NCBI RefSeq assembly: GCF_040907265.1
Contig: NZ_JBFOHP010000002.1
Span: 8,060,001 to 8,124,000, forward strand
Origin: Streptomyces sclerotialus
GTDB lineage: Bacteria; Actinomycetota; Actinomycetes; Streptomycetales; Streptomycetaceae
DNA length: 64,000 nucleotides
Direction of reading: 5' to 3'
This document shows positions 15,256 through 24,508 of the stretch, piece by piece (position 1 is the first letter of the stretch; each line of letters opens with the position of its first letter). The translations under genes and the position numbers were made by a program. A model generated the notes under the pieces. That model was given only the letters and a program-made list of their open reading frames with translations. It had not been told where the DNA came from and searched no databases.

Positions 15256-16209
15256 TCAGGGGGCGGGACGGAGGGCCGGCTCGCCCGCCAGGACGCGGAC
15301 CACGTCCTCGGCGATCATGCGGCCCATGGCTCGGTTGGCCTCGTGGCCGCAGGCCGCCATGTGCGAGGTGAGCAGTACGTTCGGCGCGTCCCGCAACGGG
15401 CTGTCGGCCAGCGGTTCGTGCACGAAGGCGTCGAGCGCCGCCCCGCCGAGCCGCCCGTCCTCGAGTGCCACGGCGAGCGCGTCCTCGTCGACGAGCCCGC
15501 CCCGCGCGGCGTTGACCAGCAGCGCGCCCGGCTTCATGGCGGCGATCCCGCGCCGGTCCAGGAGCGGCCCGGCGTCCGGGTCGGCGGGCAGGTGCAGGCT
15601 GACGACGTCCGCGCGGGCGAGGCAGTCGTCGAGACCCGCCGGGGTGGCGCCCCGCGCGGTGATGTCCGCCGCGCTCACGTACGGATCGTGGGCGAGCACG
15701 GTCATGCCGAAGGCGCCCGCGTAACCGGCGAGCAGCCGCCCGATGCGGCCGAAGCCGATGACCGCCAGGGTGCGCCCGTACAGTTCGGGCCCGAAGACCT
15801 TCGGCCACTCCCCGTCGGCCACGCCCTGGTGGGAGCGGACGATGGCGCGCGTCGCGGCCAGGATCAGGCCGAAGGTGAACTCCGCGACGGCGCGGGAGTT
15901 GCTGCCGGGCGCGCAGACCACCTCGATGCCGCGGGCGCGGGCGGCGGCCACGTCGATGGTGTCGGTGCCGACGCCGTGCTTGGCGACGACCTTGAGCCGG
16001 TCGCCGGCCGCTTCGAGGGCTTCCGCCGTGACGGCGTCCATGCCGACGACGAGCGCGTCGGCCTCGGGCAGGCGGCGGAGCAGTTCGGCGGCGGGCAGGG
16101 CCCGGTCCTCGTACGGGCGGACCGGGCCGGCCCCGGCCGCTTCGAGGAGGTCCCACGGCTCGCGGGAGTAGCGCGCGAACGTCGGTGTGGTGACGAGTGT
16201 GGTGGTCAT
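15256..16209 (-). CDS. D-2-hydroxyacid dehydrogenase (PGDH-like)
   Basis: A 317-aa NAD-dependent D-isomer 2-hydroxyacid dehydrogenase, cytoplasmic. The Rossmann glycine motif is VIGFGRIGR (about residue 146). Catalytic residues appear as Arg in VNAARGGLVDE, Glu in FVHEPL and His in LTSHMAACG. The N-terminal half has HGVGTDTIDV and APGSNSRAVAEFTFGL, as in phosphoglycerate-dehydrogenase-like members. Its ATG overlaps the stop of the BNR gene upstream by 4 bp. In this operon it probably interconverts a 2-keto acid and a 2-hydroxy acid derived from the imported sugar acid. Confidence 0.9.
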   Translation of the reverse strand: MTTTLVTTPTFARYSREPWDLLEAAGAGPVRPYEDRALPAAELLRRLPEADALVVGMDAVTAEALEAAGDRLKVVAKHGVGTDTIDVAAARARGIEVVCAPGSNSRAVAEFTFGLILAATRAIVRSHQGVADGEWPKVFGPELYGRTLAVIGFGRIGRLLAGYAGAFGMTVLAHDPYVSAADITARGATPAGLDDCLARADVVSLHLPADPDAGPLLDRRGIAAMKPGALLVNAARGGLVDEDALAVALEDGRLGGAALDAFVHEPLADSPLRDAPNVLLTSHMAACGHEANRAMGRMIAEDVVRVLAGEPALRPAP

Positions 16210-17429
16210 ACGGGGATCTCCCGGTCCGCCCAGACGGGGCGCAGGCGCAGGTGCTTGATGGTGCGGCGGTGGTGGGTGTAGGCGACGTGCAGGGTGCCGT
16301 CGGGCTTCTGGGCGATCGACGGATAGGACAGCTCGCGGTTGCGGCCGTCGCGGGAGTTGTTGGTGAGGCAGTGGCCGTCGCCGGTCTCCAGGTCGCGGCG
16401 TACGGGCCAGGTGCGGCCGCCGTCGGCGGAGAGGCTCAGGGTGAGCGGCGCGCGGGGCGCGCCCCAGAAGGCGTCCCCGGTGGCCTCGCCGCCGTCCTGG
16501 TCCGGCGCCTGCGCCCGTACGCCGCCGTCGTCGATCTCGTCGTACAGCGACACCCGCCGCGCGGTGGCGTCGGCCGCGCTGCTGTGGTTGTGGACGAGGG
16601 CGAGGCGCCCGTCCGCCAGCGGCAGGTACTGGATCGAGGAGTTGTTGTTGGGTACGGCCAGCGGCTCCGGCTGCGACCAGGTCTCGCCGTCGTCGTACGA
16701 GACGGACCGGTGCACGGCGTCGGCGCGTCGGCTGCGGAACAGCCCGAGCAGCGAACCGTCCGGCAGCCGGTGCACGTTCATGTGGACCAGGCCGGTCGAG
16801 CCCGGCACCGGCCGCTCCCGCCAGCTCGCCCCGCCGTCGTCGCTGACCATCACCGCGCTGGTGTCCCGGTCACCCGACCAGGCGCGGCCCGGTACGGCGG
16901 CGCAGCGGAACACGGGCAGCAGCCAGCGCCCCGACGGCAGTACGGTCACCGGCTGGCGGACGAAGACGCCGCCCTCGGCCGTCGCCGGGAACAGCACGCG
17001 CGGCGGGCTCCAGGTGGTACCGCCGTCGCCGCTCACCCGCAGCCGTACTTCGGCGGTGTCCTGATGACCGGACCGCTGGGCGGTGTGCAGCAGCCACAGC
17101 TCGCCGCCCGGGGCGGGGAAGAGCAGCGGGTTCTGCTCGGAGCGGGTGGCGTCGTCGGACAGCCGTACCGGCGCGGACCAGGCGTCGGCGCCGGGCCGCA
17201 GCCGGGCGCACCACACCGAGATGTCCGCGACGCCCTCCTGCGTACCGCCGAACCACACACAGGCGAGGTCGCCGCCGGGCAGCACCGTCAGGTTCGCGGC
17301 GTGGTTCTGCGCGGCGGGCGCGGCCAGGTGCGCCACGTCGCGGCCCGGCTCGGCGGGATCCGGGCGCAGTACGCCGTCGGCGCCGGGCGGGGACGTCTGC
17401 GCCGGGCCGGCCGGGCTCGCGGCGCTCAC
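16206..17429 (-). CDS. Intracellular BNR-repeat (sialidase-fold) protein
   Basis: A 407-aa six-bladed propeller protein of the sialidase superfamily. Four Asp-box motifs are clear: SGDGGTTWSPP, SDDGGASWRE, SYDDGETWSQ and SADGGRTWPV. An exo-sialidase-like region contains HAANLTVLPGGDLACVWFGGTQEG and ENPLL-like EQNPLLFPAPGG, and ELSYPSIAQKPDGTLHVAYTHHRRTIKH closes it. There is no signal peptide, so it should act in the cytoplasm on a substrate brought in by the adjacent ABC importer. True sialidase needs an Arg triad that I cannot assign; hydrolysis or elimination of an acid-sugar glycoside is the working guess. It is coupled by 4-bp overlaps to both neighbours. Confidence 0.8.
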   Translation of the reverse strand: MSAASPAGPAQTSPPGADGVLRPDPAEPGRDVAHLAAPAAQNHAANLTVLPGGDLACVWFGGTQEGVADISVWCARLRPGADAWSAPVRLSDDATRSEQNPLLFPAPGGELWLLHTAQRSGHQDTAEVRLRVSGDGGTTWSPPRVLFPATAEGGVFVRQPVTVLPSGRWLLPVFRCAAVPGRAWSGDRDTSAVMVSDDGGASWRERPVPGSTGLVHMNVHRLPDGSLLGLFRSRRADAVHRSVSYDDGETWSQPEPLAVPNNNSSIQYLPLADGRLALVHNHSSAADATARRVSLYDEIDDGGVRAQAPDQDGGEATGDAFWGAPRAPLTLSLSADGGRTWPVRRDLETGDGHCLTNNSRDGRNRELSYPSIAQKPDGTLHVAYTHHRRTIKHLRLRPVWADREIPV

Positions 17430-18217
17430 CGGGTCTCCGCGGCGGAGCGCGCCGCCGCCAGGTGCTGCCCCGCGATCTGCTCCAGGTGCACCAGGTCGCA
17501 GGCGACGGTGGCGAAGGTGAAGCCCTCGGCCAGCCGCTTGGCCGTGCTCGCGCCGTCCGGGGTGTGGATGCCCGCCGCGATCCCGGCAGCGGCGGCCGCC
17601 TCCCGCACGGTGACCAGCGCGGCCTCGAACTCGTCGGCCACCGACGGGTCGGTCGAGGTGGCACCGCCGATCGCGATGCGCAGGTCGGACGGTCCGATGT
17701 AGACACCGTCGAGGCCGGGCGTGGCGCAGATCTCGGCGACGTCGGCGAGGCCGTCGGCCGTCTCGATCATCGCCAGGACGACGGTCTGCTCGTGCGCGTC
17801 GGCCGGGTTCGGGCCGATCCGCAGCCCGGAGCGCATCGGGCCGTACGAGCGGACGCCCAGCGGGGGGTAGCGCACGGCGCTCACCGCGTCCGCGGCGTCC
17901 TGCGCGGTGTCGATCAGCGGGACGATGACACCGGCGGCGCCCGCGTCGAGCGCCTTGCCGATGGCGGAGGGGTCGTTGGCCTCGACGCGCACCAGGCCGA
18001 CGGCGCTGCTGCCCTTGGTGTCGATGGCGGTGAGGGAGGCAAGCAGCCCGGAGTACTCGATCAGGCCGTGCTGGGCGTCCAGGGCCACGTAGTCGTAGCC
18101 GAGGCGGGCGAGGCGTTCGGTGGAGACCGGCGAGTCCAGGACGGACCAGTAGCCGACGAGCTGTGCGCGGGCGCGCAGGGCGGCGGCGAAGGCGGCGGGC
18201 GTGCCGGGCGTGGTCAT
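17426..18217 (-). CDS. HpcH/HpaI-type class II pyruvate aldolase
   Basis: A 263-aa TIM-barrel aldolase of the HpcH/HpaI (2-keto-3-deoxy sugar acid aldolase) family. Typical features: YDYVALDAQHGLIEY with the catalytic His, the metal-binding Glu in AMIETADGLADV, and Asp in GVYIGPSDLRIAIG; RSYGPMRSGLR supplies the phosphate/carboxylate Arg. It would split a 2-keto-3-deoxy acid into pyruvate and an aldehyde. In the operon it follows the aldo/keto reductase gene (31-base gap) and overlaps the BNR gene by 4 bp, so the aldehyde may go to that reductase. Exact substrate unproven. Confidence 0.88.
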   Translation of the reverse strand: MTTPGTPAAFAAALRARAQLVGYWSVLDSPVSTERLARLGYDYVALDAQHGLIEYSGLLASLTAIDTKGSSAVGLVRVEANDPSAIGKALDAGAAGVIVPLIDTAQDAADAVSAVRYPPLGVRSYGPMRSGLRIGPNPADAHEQTVVLAMIETADGLADVAEICATPGLDGVYIGPSDLRIAIGGATSTDPSVADEFEAALVTVREAAAAAGIAAGIHTPDGASTAKRLAEGFTFATVACDLVHLEQIAGQHLAAARSAAETR

Positions 18218-18248
18218 GGGTGCTCCTTCGTGCAGGTGGCAGTCGGAT

Positions 18249-19229
18249 TCAGCGGTGGTAAGCGGGCATCGGGCCGCGCAGTTCGGCGCCGACCTCGTCG
18301 CAGGCGGCCGCCACCTCCGCGGGCAGCGGCCCGGCCTGGGCGGCGGTGATGTTGGCGCGCAGGTGCTCGGTTTTCGAGCCGCCGAGCAGCAGTGCGTCGG
18401 TGGAGTCGCGGGCGAGCAGCCAGCGCAGGGCGAGCTCGGTGAGCGGCAGCCCGGCGTCGTCGGCGATGCGGGTGAGCCGCGCCACGGCGGCGAAGAGGCG
18501 CTCGTCCCAGTACCGCTGCCGGTACATCGCGGCCAGCCGGGAGTCGCCGAACCGCCCGGAGTCCGGGGGCTGTTCGAAGCGGTGGCGGCCGGTGAGCAGC
18601 CCGCCGCCGAGCGGGTTGTAGACCATGGTGCGCAGCCCGGTCGTGGCCGCGTACTCGACGTACTCCTCCTCGATACGGCGGGCGAGGAGGTTGTGCAGCT
18701 GCTGCGCGACGACCGGGCGCGGCGCGCCCACCGCGTCGGCCGTACGGGACACCTCGGCGATCTGCCACGCCGCGTAGTTGGAGACGCCCAGTGCGCGGAT
18801 CTTCCCCTCGGCGGCGAACTCCGCGACGGTGGCGAGGGTTTCGGCGAGCGGCGTCGTACGGTCGGGCTGGTGCAGGTAGAAGAGGTCGACGTGGTCGGTG
18901 CCGAGGCGCTTGAGGCTGCCCTCCAGCGCGGCCCGCAGCCCGGCGGCGGACAGCGGCGGGTGGTCGCCCTGGTCCGGGTGCGGGATGCCGGCCTTGGTCG
19001 CGAGGACGATGCGGTCGCGGCGGCCGGGCAGCAGCTCGCCGAGGAGGCGCTCGCTCTCCCCGCCCGCGTAGCCGTTGGCGGTGTCGACGCCGGTGAGGCC
19101 CGCGTCGAGTGCGGCGTCCAGCATGGCGGCGGCGCCCGCGCGGTCGACGGTGTCGCCGAAGGTCATGGTGCCGAGCACCAGCCGGGACAGCGGGACGGGA
19201 ACGTTCGGCAGGGTGGTGCCGGTGGTCAC
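18249..19229 (-). CDS. Aldo/keto reductase
   Basis: A 326-aa aldo/keto reductase. The GTG at 19229 is chosen because it overlaps the ATPase stop as GTGA, GGAAGG precedes it, and the protein then starts VTTGTTLPNVPVPLSRLVLGTMTFG. The tetrad is visible: Asp in GVDTANGYAGG, Tyr in the same motif, Lys in LATKAG, His in DLFYLHQPD. The NADPH-binding end has LGGSKTEHLRANI. It belongs to the YakC/yhdN-like group that handles sugar aldehydes. Sitting between the importer ATPase and the aldolase, it may reduce an aldehyde released by the aldolase. Confidence 0.9.
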   Translation of the reverse strand: MTTGTTLPNVPVPLSRLVLGTMTFGDTVDRAGAAAMLDAALDAGLTGVDTANGYAGGESERLLGELLPGRRDRIVLATKAGIPHPDQGDHPPLSAAGLRAALEGSLKRLGTDHVDLFYLHQPDRTTPLAETLATVAEFAAEGKIRALGVSNYAAWQIAEVSRTADAVGAPRPVVAQQLHNLLARRIEEEYVEYAATTGLRTMVYNPLGGGLLTGRHRFEQPPDSGRFGDSRLAAMYRQRYWDERLFAAVARLTRIADDAGLPLTELALRWLLARDSTDALLLGGSKTEHLRANITAAQAGPLPAEVAAACDEVGAELRGPMPAYHR

Positions 19230-20095
19230 GGGCGGGTTCCTTCCGGTACGGGAGCCAGCAGTGCCCGGGGCTTGACGCCGCGGATCGCGAGCGGGTCGAG
19301 CGCGGCACGGCGCAGCGCTCGGGTGTAGGGCTGTGCGGGCGAGGCGAGTACGTCGGCGGTGCGGCCGCGCTCCTCGATCCGCCCGGCGCGCAGCACGACG
19401 ACGTCGGTGCTGATCTCGCGGACGACGCCGAGGTGGTGGGCGATGACGAGGTAGCCGATGCCGGTCTCGGCCTGCAGGTCGCGCAGCAGTTGCAGCACCT
19501 GGGCCTGTACGGAGACGTCGAGCGCGGACGTAGCCTCGTCGCACACCAGCAGGTCGGGGCGGGAGGCGAGGGCGCGCGCGATGCCGATGCGCTGGCGCTG
19601 GCCGCCGGAGAACTCGGCCGGGCGGCGGTGCAGCGCGGAGGACGGCAGCCCCACCCGGTCCAGCAGCTCCGCGGCCTGGCGGTCCCGTTCGGCCCGGCCG
19701 GTGACGCCCGCGAGGCGCAGTGGCTCGGCCACGATCTGCTGGGCCGTCAGGTGCGGGTCGAGCGAGCCGTACGGGTCCTGGAAGACCATCTGCACCCGGC
19801 GGCGCAGCGGCCGCAGCCGGCGTTCGGGCAGGGCCGCGAGGTCGGTGCCGTCCAGGACGATCCGCCCGGCCGCCGGTTTCAGGAGGCGGACGAGGGCGCG
19901 GGCGATGGTGGACTTGCCGCTGCCGGACTCGCCGACCAGCGCGAGCGACCCGCCGCGCGGCAGGCCGAAGCTCACGTCGTCCACCGCCCGGTACGGGCCC
20001 CGCGGCGTGGCGTACTCGACGACCAGGTTCTCGACGGAGAGCAGGGGGCGGTCGGTCACGGGGCTCGCCGGGTTCATGGGGCTCGCGGGGCTCAC
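19226..20095 (-). CDS. Dpp/Opp-type ABC transporter ATP-binding protein (DppF-like)
   Basis: A 289-aa ATPase of the oligopeptide/dipeptide class. The GTG start at 20095 overlaps the previous stop (GTGA) with GGGAG 7 bases before. Walker A is LVGESGSGKST, the Q-loop MVFQDPYGSLDPHLT, the signature EFSGGQRQRIGIARALA and Walker B LLVCDEATSALDVS; the ALDVSVQAQVL run is typical of OppF/DppF. With the preceding ATPase, two permeases and a lipoprotein it forms a five-part importer. Such importers also carry nickel or oligosaccharides, so the enzymes around it suggest an acid-sugar oligomer or amide rather than peptides. Confidence 0.93.
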   Translation of the reverse strand: MSPASPMNPASPVTDRPLLSVENLVVEYATPRGPYRAVDDVSFGLPRGGSLALVGESGSGKSTIARALVRLLKPAAGRIVLDGTDLAALPERRLRPLRRRVQMVFQDPYGSLDPHLTAQQIVAEPLRLAGVTGRAERDRQAAELLDRVGLPSSALHRRPAEFSGGQRQRIGIARALASRPDLLVCDEATSALDVSVQAQVLQLLRDLQAETGIGYLVIAHHLGVVREISTDVVVLRAGRIEERGRTADVLASPAQPYTRALRRAALDPLAIRGVKPRALLAPVPEGTRP

Positions 20096-20949
20096 GGGGC
20101 CACTCCCAGTGCGTCGGATGCGGTGCGGCCGTCGCCGTCCTCGTCCCACGGGCCGGGCGAGGGCACGGCGGCGAGCAGGTCGCGGGTGTACGGATGGGCC
20201 GGCCGGGTGGCGATCCGCTCGGCGCTGCCCGACTCGACGAACCGGCCCGCCTTCATGACGTGGATGCGGTCGGAGACGATCCGCGCCACCCCCAGGTCAT
20301 GGGTGATCATCAGCATCCCGATGCCGGTGCGCTCCTGGAGCTCCAGCAGCAGGTCCAGCACGCTCGCCTGCACCGTGGCGTCCAGCGCGGAGGTCGGCTC
20401 GTCGGCGACCAGCAGCCGCGGCTCGGCGGCGAGCGCCGTCGCGATGAGGATGCGCTGCAGCATGCCGCCGGAGAACTGGTGCGGGTACGCCTTCCAGCGG
20501 GTCTCCGGACGGGCGATCCGCACCCGTTCCAGCAGCTCCACGCCCCGCTCCCGGGCCTCGGTACGGGACAGCCCCGGGTGGCGCAGCCGCAGCGCGTCGC
20601 CGAGCTGGCGGCCGATGGTGTGGACCGGGCTGAGTGCCGTCATCGGGTCCTGCGGGATCAGCGACACGGTCCGGCCGCGCACCGCGCGGGCCGCGTCCGG
20701 ATCGGCCACCACGTCCCGGCCGTCGATCCGGGCGCCGCCGGACAGCACCGCGAGCCCCTCGGGCAGCAGCCGCAGCAGGCCCATGGCGGTGGTGGACTTC
20801 CCCGACCCCGATTCGCCGATCAGTGTGACGGTCTCGCCCTGCCCGACGGTGAAGCTCACCCCGTCCACGGCGCGCACCACGCCACGCGCGGTGAGCAGTT
20901 CGATCTGGAGCTCCTCGACGTCGAGGAGGGGAGTATCCGCTTGCCTCAC
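20092..20949 (-). CDS. Dpp/Opp-type ABC transporter ATP-binding protein (DppD-like)
   Basis: A 285-aa ATPase pairing with the DppF-like subunit. It starts with GTG at 20949 directly after the permease stop (TGA-GTG) with AAAGGAGG ahead. Walker A LIGESGSGKSTTAMGLLRLLPEG, Q-loop SLIPQDPMTALSPVHTIG, signature QFSGGMLQRILIATALA and Walker B LLVADEPTSALDATV are intact. The C-terminal segment ATRPAHPYTRDLLAAVPSPG is the OppD/DppD extension; the cluster-binding cysteines seen in some members are absent. Confidence 0.93.
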   Translation of the reverse strand: MRQADTPLLDVEELQIELLTARGVVRAVDGVSFTVGQGETVTLIGESGSGKSTTAMGLLRLLPEGLAVLSGGARIDGRDVVADPDAARAVRGRTVSLIPQDPMTALSPVHTIGRQLGDALRLRHPGLSRTEARERGVELLERVRIARPETRWKAYPHQFSGGMLQRILIATALAAEPRLLVADEPTSALDATVQASVLDLLLELQERTGIGMLMITHDLGVARIVSDRIHVMKAGRFVESGSAERIATRPAHPYTRDLLAAVPSPGPWDEDGDGRTASDALGVAP

Positions 20950-21873
20950 TCAGGCCTCCTTTCCCGCGCGGCGGGCGCGCGGCGCACCCGTCCGGTCCCG
21001 CAGCCCGTCGCCCAGCAGGTTCACCCCGACCACCAGCAGTGCGATGACCAGGCCCGGCAGCGTGACCAGCCACCACGAGGTGGTGAGGTAGTCCTGGCCG
21101 TCGGAGATGATCCGGCCCCACGTCGCGAACGGCCGCTGCGGTCCGGCGCCGAGGAAGCTGAGGGCGCTCTCCAGCAGCACGGCCTGCGCGAGCAGCAGCA
21201 GGACCACCAGGCTCGCCGGGCGGACGATGTTGGGCAGGACGTGCCGGGCGAGTACCGCACGGCCGCGCAGCCCGAGGACCTTGGCGGCGGCGACGTACGG
21301 TTTCTCGCGTTCGACGAGGACCAGCGAGCGGGTCAGCCGGGCCACCTCCGGCCACTGCGCGACCGCGATGACGCAGGTGATGACGGTGACCGACGGCCCG
21401 AACAGGGCGACCACCAGCAGGAGCATCATCAGCAGCGGCAGTGCGAGCTGGGCCTCCAGCAGCCGCGAGACCACCGTGTCGAGCAGCCCGCCGAAGTACC
21501 CGGCCGCCGCGCCCGCCACGACGCCGATCACGCCGGAGACCAGGACCGCGAGGAGGCCGACCGCGAGCGAGACCTGTCCGCCGTGCAGCACCCGTGAGAG
21601 CAGGTCCCGGCCCAACTGGTCGGTGCCGAACAGGTGCCCGTCGGCGAGCGGCGGCAGCCGGCGCGCCGTCAGGTCCTGGGCGTTGGCGTCAGGCAGCGGC
21701 AGCAGGCCCGCGAGGACGATGGGCAGCACGACGAGCGCGGTGCACACGGCACCGGCCCACAGCTTGACGCGGGCGCCGCGCCGTTGCCGGGTGGCGGTGG
21801 CCCGGGCGAGGTCGCGCGCGGTGACGGCGCTCGGCCGCTCTTCCGCACGGCCCGTGGCGAGGGCGGTGGTCAT
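20950..21873 (-). CDS. Dpp/Opp-type ABC transporter permease (DppC-like)
   Basis: A 307-aa permease with an N-terminal cytoplasmic tail (MTTALATGRAEERPS), one leading helix, then the five-helix BPD core. DppC signature pieces are LFGTDQLGRDLLSRVLHGGQVSLAVG and the EAA-loop-like VAAAKVLGLRGRAVLARHVLPNIVRP; a conserved tail reads GLVIALLVVGVNLLGDGLRD. It follows the DppB-like gene by three bases. Inner-membrane channel half. Confidence 0.93.
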   Translation of the reverse strand: MTTALATGRAEERPSAVTARDLARATATRQRRGARVKLWAGAVCTALVVLPIVLAGLLPLPDANAQDLTARRLPPLADGHLFGTDQLGRDLLSRVLHGGQVSLAVGLLAVLVSGVIGVVAGAAAGYFGGLLDTVVSRLLEAQLALPLLMMLLLVVALFGPSVTVITCVIAVAQWPEVARLTRSLVLVEREKPYVAAAKVLGLRGRAVLARHVLPNIVRPASLVVLLLLAQAVLLESALSFLGAGPQRPFATWGRIISDGQDYLTTSWWLVTLPGLVIALLVVGVNLLGDGLRDRTGAPRARRAGKEA

Positions 21874-21876
21874 GGC

Positions 21877-22806
21877 TCAGGCTGCCTTTCCGAGGCGTAC
21901 CCGCGGGTCGAGCAGCGGGTAGGCGAGGTCGACGAGGAGTTGGACGAGGACTGCGAGGCTCGCGGTGACCAGGACGGTGGCCTGGATGAGCGGGTAGTCC
22001 CGGGTCTCCAGGGCGCGGACGACGAGGGAGCCGACGCCCGGCCAGCCGAAGACGACCTCGACCACCACGACGCCGTTGAGCAGCGCGGCGAATCGGGTGC
22101 CGAGCGCGGTGAGCAGCGGCACACCGGAGTTGGCCAGGGCGTACCGCCACGTGAGGGCGCGTTCGGAGACGCCGCGGGAGCGGGCCACGGTGACGTACGG
22201 GGAGGCCAGCGCGGTACTCATCTCGCGGCGCACCAGCCGGGATATCAGCGCCAGTTGCAGGACCGCGACGGTCACCGTGGGCAGGACGAGACCGCTCCAG
22301 GTGGTGAATCCGGAGGCGGGCAGCACCGGCAGCAGTACGGCGAAGACGGTCAGCAGCATCACGCCGGTCCAGAAGTCCGGCATGGACTGCCCGGCGACGG
22401 TGAGGACGTTGGCGCCCAGTTCGCGCTTGGTGTCGGCGCGGCGCGCCATCCACACGCCGAGCGGCACGGCCGTCAGGGCGGTGACGGAGATCGCGGCGAC
22501 CGCGAGCGTGACGGTGTACGGCATGCGGTCCAGGACCACGTCCAGCGCGGGGGCGTGGAAGGAGTAACTGGTGCCGAGCTGCCCGGTGACCAGGTCCCGC
22601 AGGAAGGTGCCGTACTGGAGCAGCAGCGGCTCGTCGAGCCCGAACTGCGCGCGGATGCGGGCGAGGTCGGCGGTGGCGACGTTCGGTCCGGCGTACGCGG
22701 AAGCGGGGTCGCCGGGTGCGAGCCGGACGAGCAGGAACACGGTGGTCAGGGTGAGGAAGACGGTGAGCAGGCTCTGCCCGATGCGGCGGGCGAGGTACTT
22801 CGGCAC
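21877..22806 (-). CDS. Dpp/Opp-type ABC transporter permease (DppB-like)
   Basis: A 309-aa permease starting MPKYLARRIGQSLLTVFLTLTTVFLLVRLAPGDPASAYAG, the family N-terminus with its LxPGDP motif. The EAA loop appears as VTVARSRGVSERALTWRYALANSGVPLLTALG and the last helix region as VDLAYPLLDPRVRLG. It starts three bases after the lipoprotein gene and forms the second channel half with the DppC-like subunit. Confidence 0.93.
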   Translation of the reverse strand: MPKYLARRIGQSLLTVFLTLTTVFLLVRLAPGDPASAYAGPNVATADLARIRAQFGLDEPLLLQYGTFLRDLVTGQLGTSYSFHAPALDVVLDRMPYTVTLAVAAISVTALTAVPLGVWMARRADTKRELGANVLTVAGQSMPDFWTGVMLLTVFAVLLPVLPASGFTTWSGLVLPTVTVAVLQLALISRLVRREMSTALASPYVTVARSRGVSERALTWRYALANSGVPLLTALGTRFAALLNGVVVVEVVFGWPGVGSLVVRALETRDYPLIQATVLVTASLAVLVQLLVDLAYPLLDPRVRLGKAA

Positions 22807-22809
22807 GGC

Positions 22810-24414
22810 TCAGCCCTCCAGCCGTACGGCGGACAGGTCGTAGGAGTTGATCGGCTGGACGGCCAGGCCACGGACCCGGGACCGGCGGGCGAGCAGCGTC
22901 TTCGGCGCGAAGCCCCACAGCGCGGGCCAGGTGTCCCAGATCGCGTGCTGGACGGTGGCGAGCTTGCGCGTGCGCTCGGTGGCGTCGACCTCGGTGGCGG
23001 CGGCCGACAGCTGCCGCTCGACGCGCGGCACGACGTAGCCCATGAACGCGTCGCGGGTGCGCTCGTCCTCGGCCGTGCCGCCGTACATGCCCTGGAGGGT
23101 GGTGAGGGCCTGGCCGGTGGGGCTGCCGTAGCCGTTGCCGATGACGTCCCAGTCGCCGGCCCGGCCCTGGCGCCACTTCAGGATGTCGCCGCCGGGCTCG
23201 AACTGCTGGAGGGACGCCCGTACGCCGATGTCCCGCAGCATGTCCAGGACCGCCTCCATGACGGAGGTGTCGGCCGCGAACTCCCCGGACTCCCAGATGA
23301 TCCTGATGCTCAGGTCCTCGGCGCCCAGCGACCGCAGCAGCTGCCGCGCCTTGCCGGGGTCGTGCACGTACGAGCCGGTGCGCACCGCGCCTTCGAGCGC
23401 GAGCGGCACGACGCCGCCGGCCTCTTCCGCCGAGCCGGTGAGAACGTCCCGGACGAGCGAGTCGCCGTCGACGGCGTAGGTGAGCGCGTGCCGCACCCGG
23501 GCGTCGGCGAGCGGATGCCCCCTCGGCTTGCGGAAGTTGAAGAAGAGCTGGCACATGCGGACGCCCGGGCTCTCCTCGACGTGCACGCCGGGGAGGCCTG
23601 CGAGCTGTTCGGCGGAGTCGGGCGCGAGGGTGTCGACGACGTCCAGTTCGCCGCTGCGCAGGGCCACCACCCGGCCGGACTCCTCGGGGACGAAGCGGAC
23701 CCGGACCTGGTCGACGGGCGGCCGCTTGCCCCAGTACCGGGTGTTGCGGGCGAGGGTGTACTCGCCGGCGCCGCTGTTGGCGGCGGTCACGCGGTACGGG
23801 CCGGTGCCGAGGCCGCTCCGCAGTTCCTCCGGGCGGTTGGCGCGGGCCGGGGTGATGTGGATGTTGGCCATCAGCCGGTCCAGTACGGGCAGCGGCTGCT
23901 CGGTGTGCAGCCGGAAGGTGCGCTCGCCGGTCGCCTCGACGGTCGGCAGCTCGGGGAAGAGCGTGCGCAGGAAGGAGCCGTTGACCTCGCCGTACATGCG
24001 CAGGGCCGTGGCGACGTCCTGGACCGTGACCGGGCTGCCGTCCGAGTACCGGATGCCCTCGCGCAGCCGCACGGTCCAGGCCGTCGGGCCGGTCATCTCG
24101 AACCGGTCGGCGAGCACGAGCTCCGGTTTCAGCCCTGGACCGATGCGGGTGAGCGCCTGGCGGACCGCGCGCTGGACGGTGACCGCGGCGTCGAACTGGT
24201 TGAGCTTGTTGTCCAGGCTCACCAGCGAGCGGTTGAGGCCGAGCGTGAGGGTGCCGGGCCCGGGTGAGCCGGTCGGCCCGGCGCAGGCGGTCAGCGGGCC
24301 GAGGGCGAGGCCGGCGCCGCCGAGGGCGCCCCAGCGCAGCACGGCGCGGCGGCTGGGGGGAAGGCGGCGGCCGAGCGCCGTAGGTACGGGGGCACTCAAG
24401 GGAGTTCGGGTCAT
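22810..24414 (-). CDS. ABC transporter substrate-binding lipoprotein (family 5)
   Basis: A 534-aa extracellular solute-binding protein of family 5. The ATG at 24414 is chosen because it starts a lipoprotein signal: RRAVLRWGALGGAGLALGPLTACAG, where Cys of LTAC would be lipidated and the twin Arg suggests Tat export. Family pieces are LREGIRYSDGSPVTVQDVATAL, FRLHTEQPLPVLD, GTGPYRV and YGSPTGQALTTLQGMYGG. It is the first gene of the minus-strand operon that ends with the Nramp-like gene, and it is divergent from the kinase gene at 24605. Ligand unknown. Confidence 0.9.
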   Translation of the reverse strand: MTRTPLSAPVPTALGRRLPPSRRAVLRWGALGGAGLALGPLTACAGPTGSPGPGTLTLGLNRSLVSLDNKLNQFDAAVTVQRAVRQALTRIGPGLKPELVLADRFEMTGPTAWTVRLREGIRYSDGSPVTVQDVATALRMYGEVNGSFLRTLFPELPTVEATGERTFRLHTEQPLPVLDRLMANIHITPARANRPEELRSGLGTGPYRVTAANSGAGEYTLARNTRYWGKRPPVDQVRVRFVPEESGRVVALRSGELDVVDTLAPDSAEQLAGLPGVHVEESPGVRMCQLFFNFRKPRGHPLADARVRHALTYAVDGDSLVRDVLTGSAEEAGGVVPLALEGAVRTGSYVHDPGKARQLLRSLGAEDLSIRIIWESGEFAADTSVMEAVLDMLRDIGVRASLQQFEPGGDILKWRQGRAGDWDVIGNGYGSPTGQALTTLQGMYGGTAEDERTRDAFMGYVVPRVERQLSAAATEVDATERTRKLATVQHAIWDTWPALWGFAPKTLLARRSRVRGLAVQPINSYDLSAVRLEG

Positions 24415-24508
24415 CTTCGACCTTCTCGCGTGCGGGAGGCGACCGGCTCGTGCCGCCGCCCGGTCCGACGGGCGGCGACAGGTGTCGCGCCGAGAAAGGT
24501 GGCACGGC

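Noticed and set aside
16206..17429. Classic secreted exo-sialidase
   Set aside because: Asp boxes are present but there is no signal peptide and I cannot place the Arg triad; only the fold is claimed.
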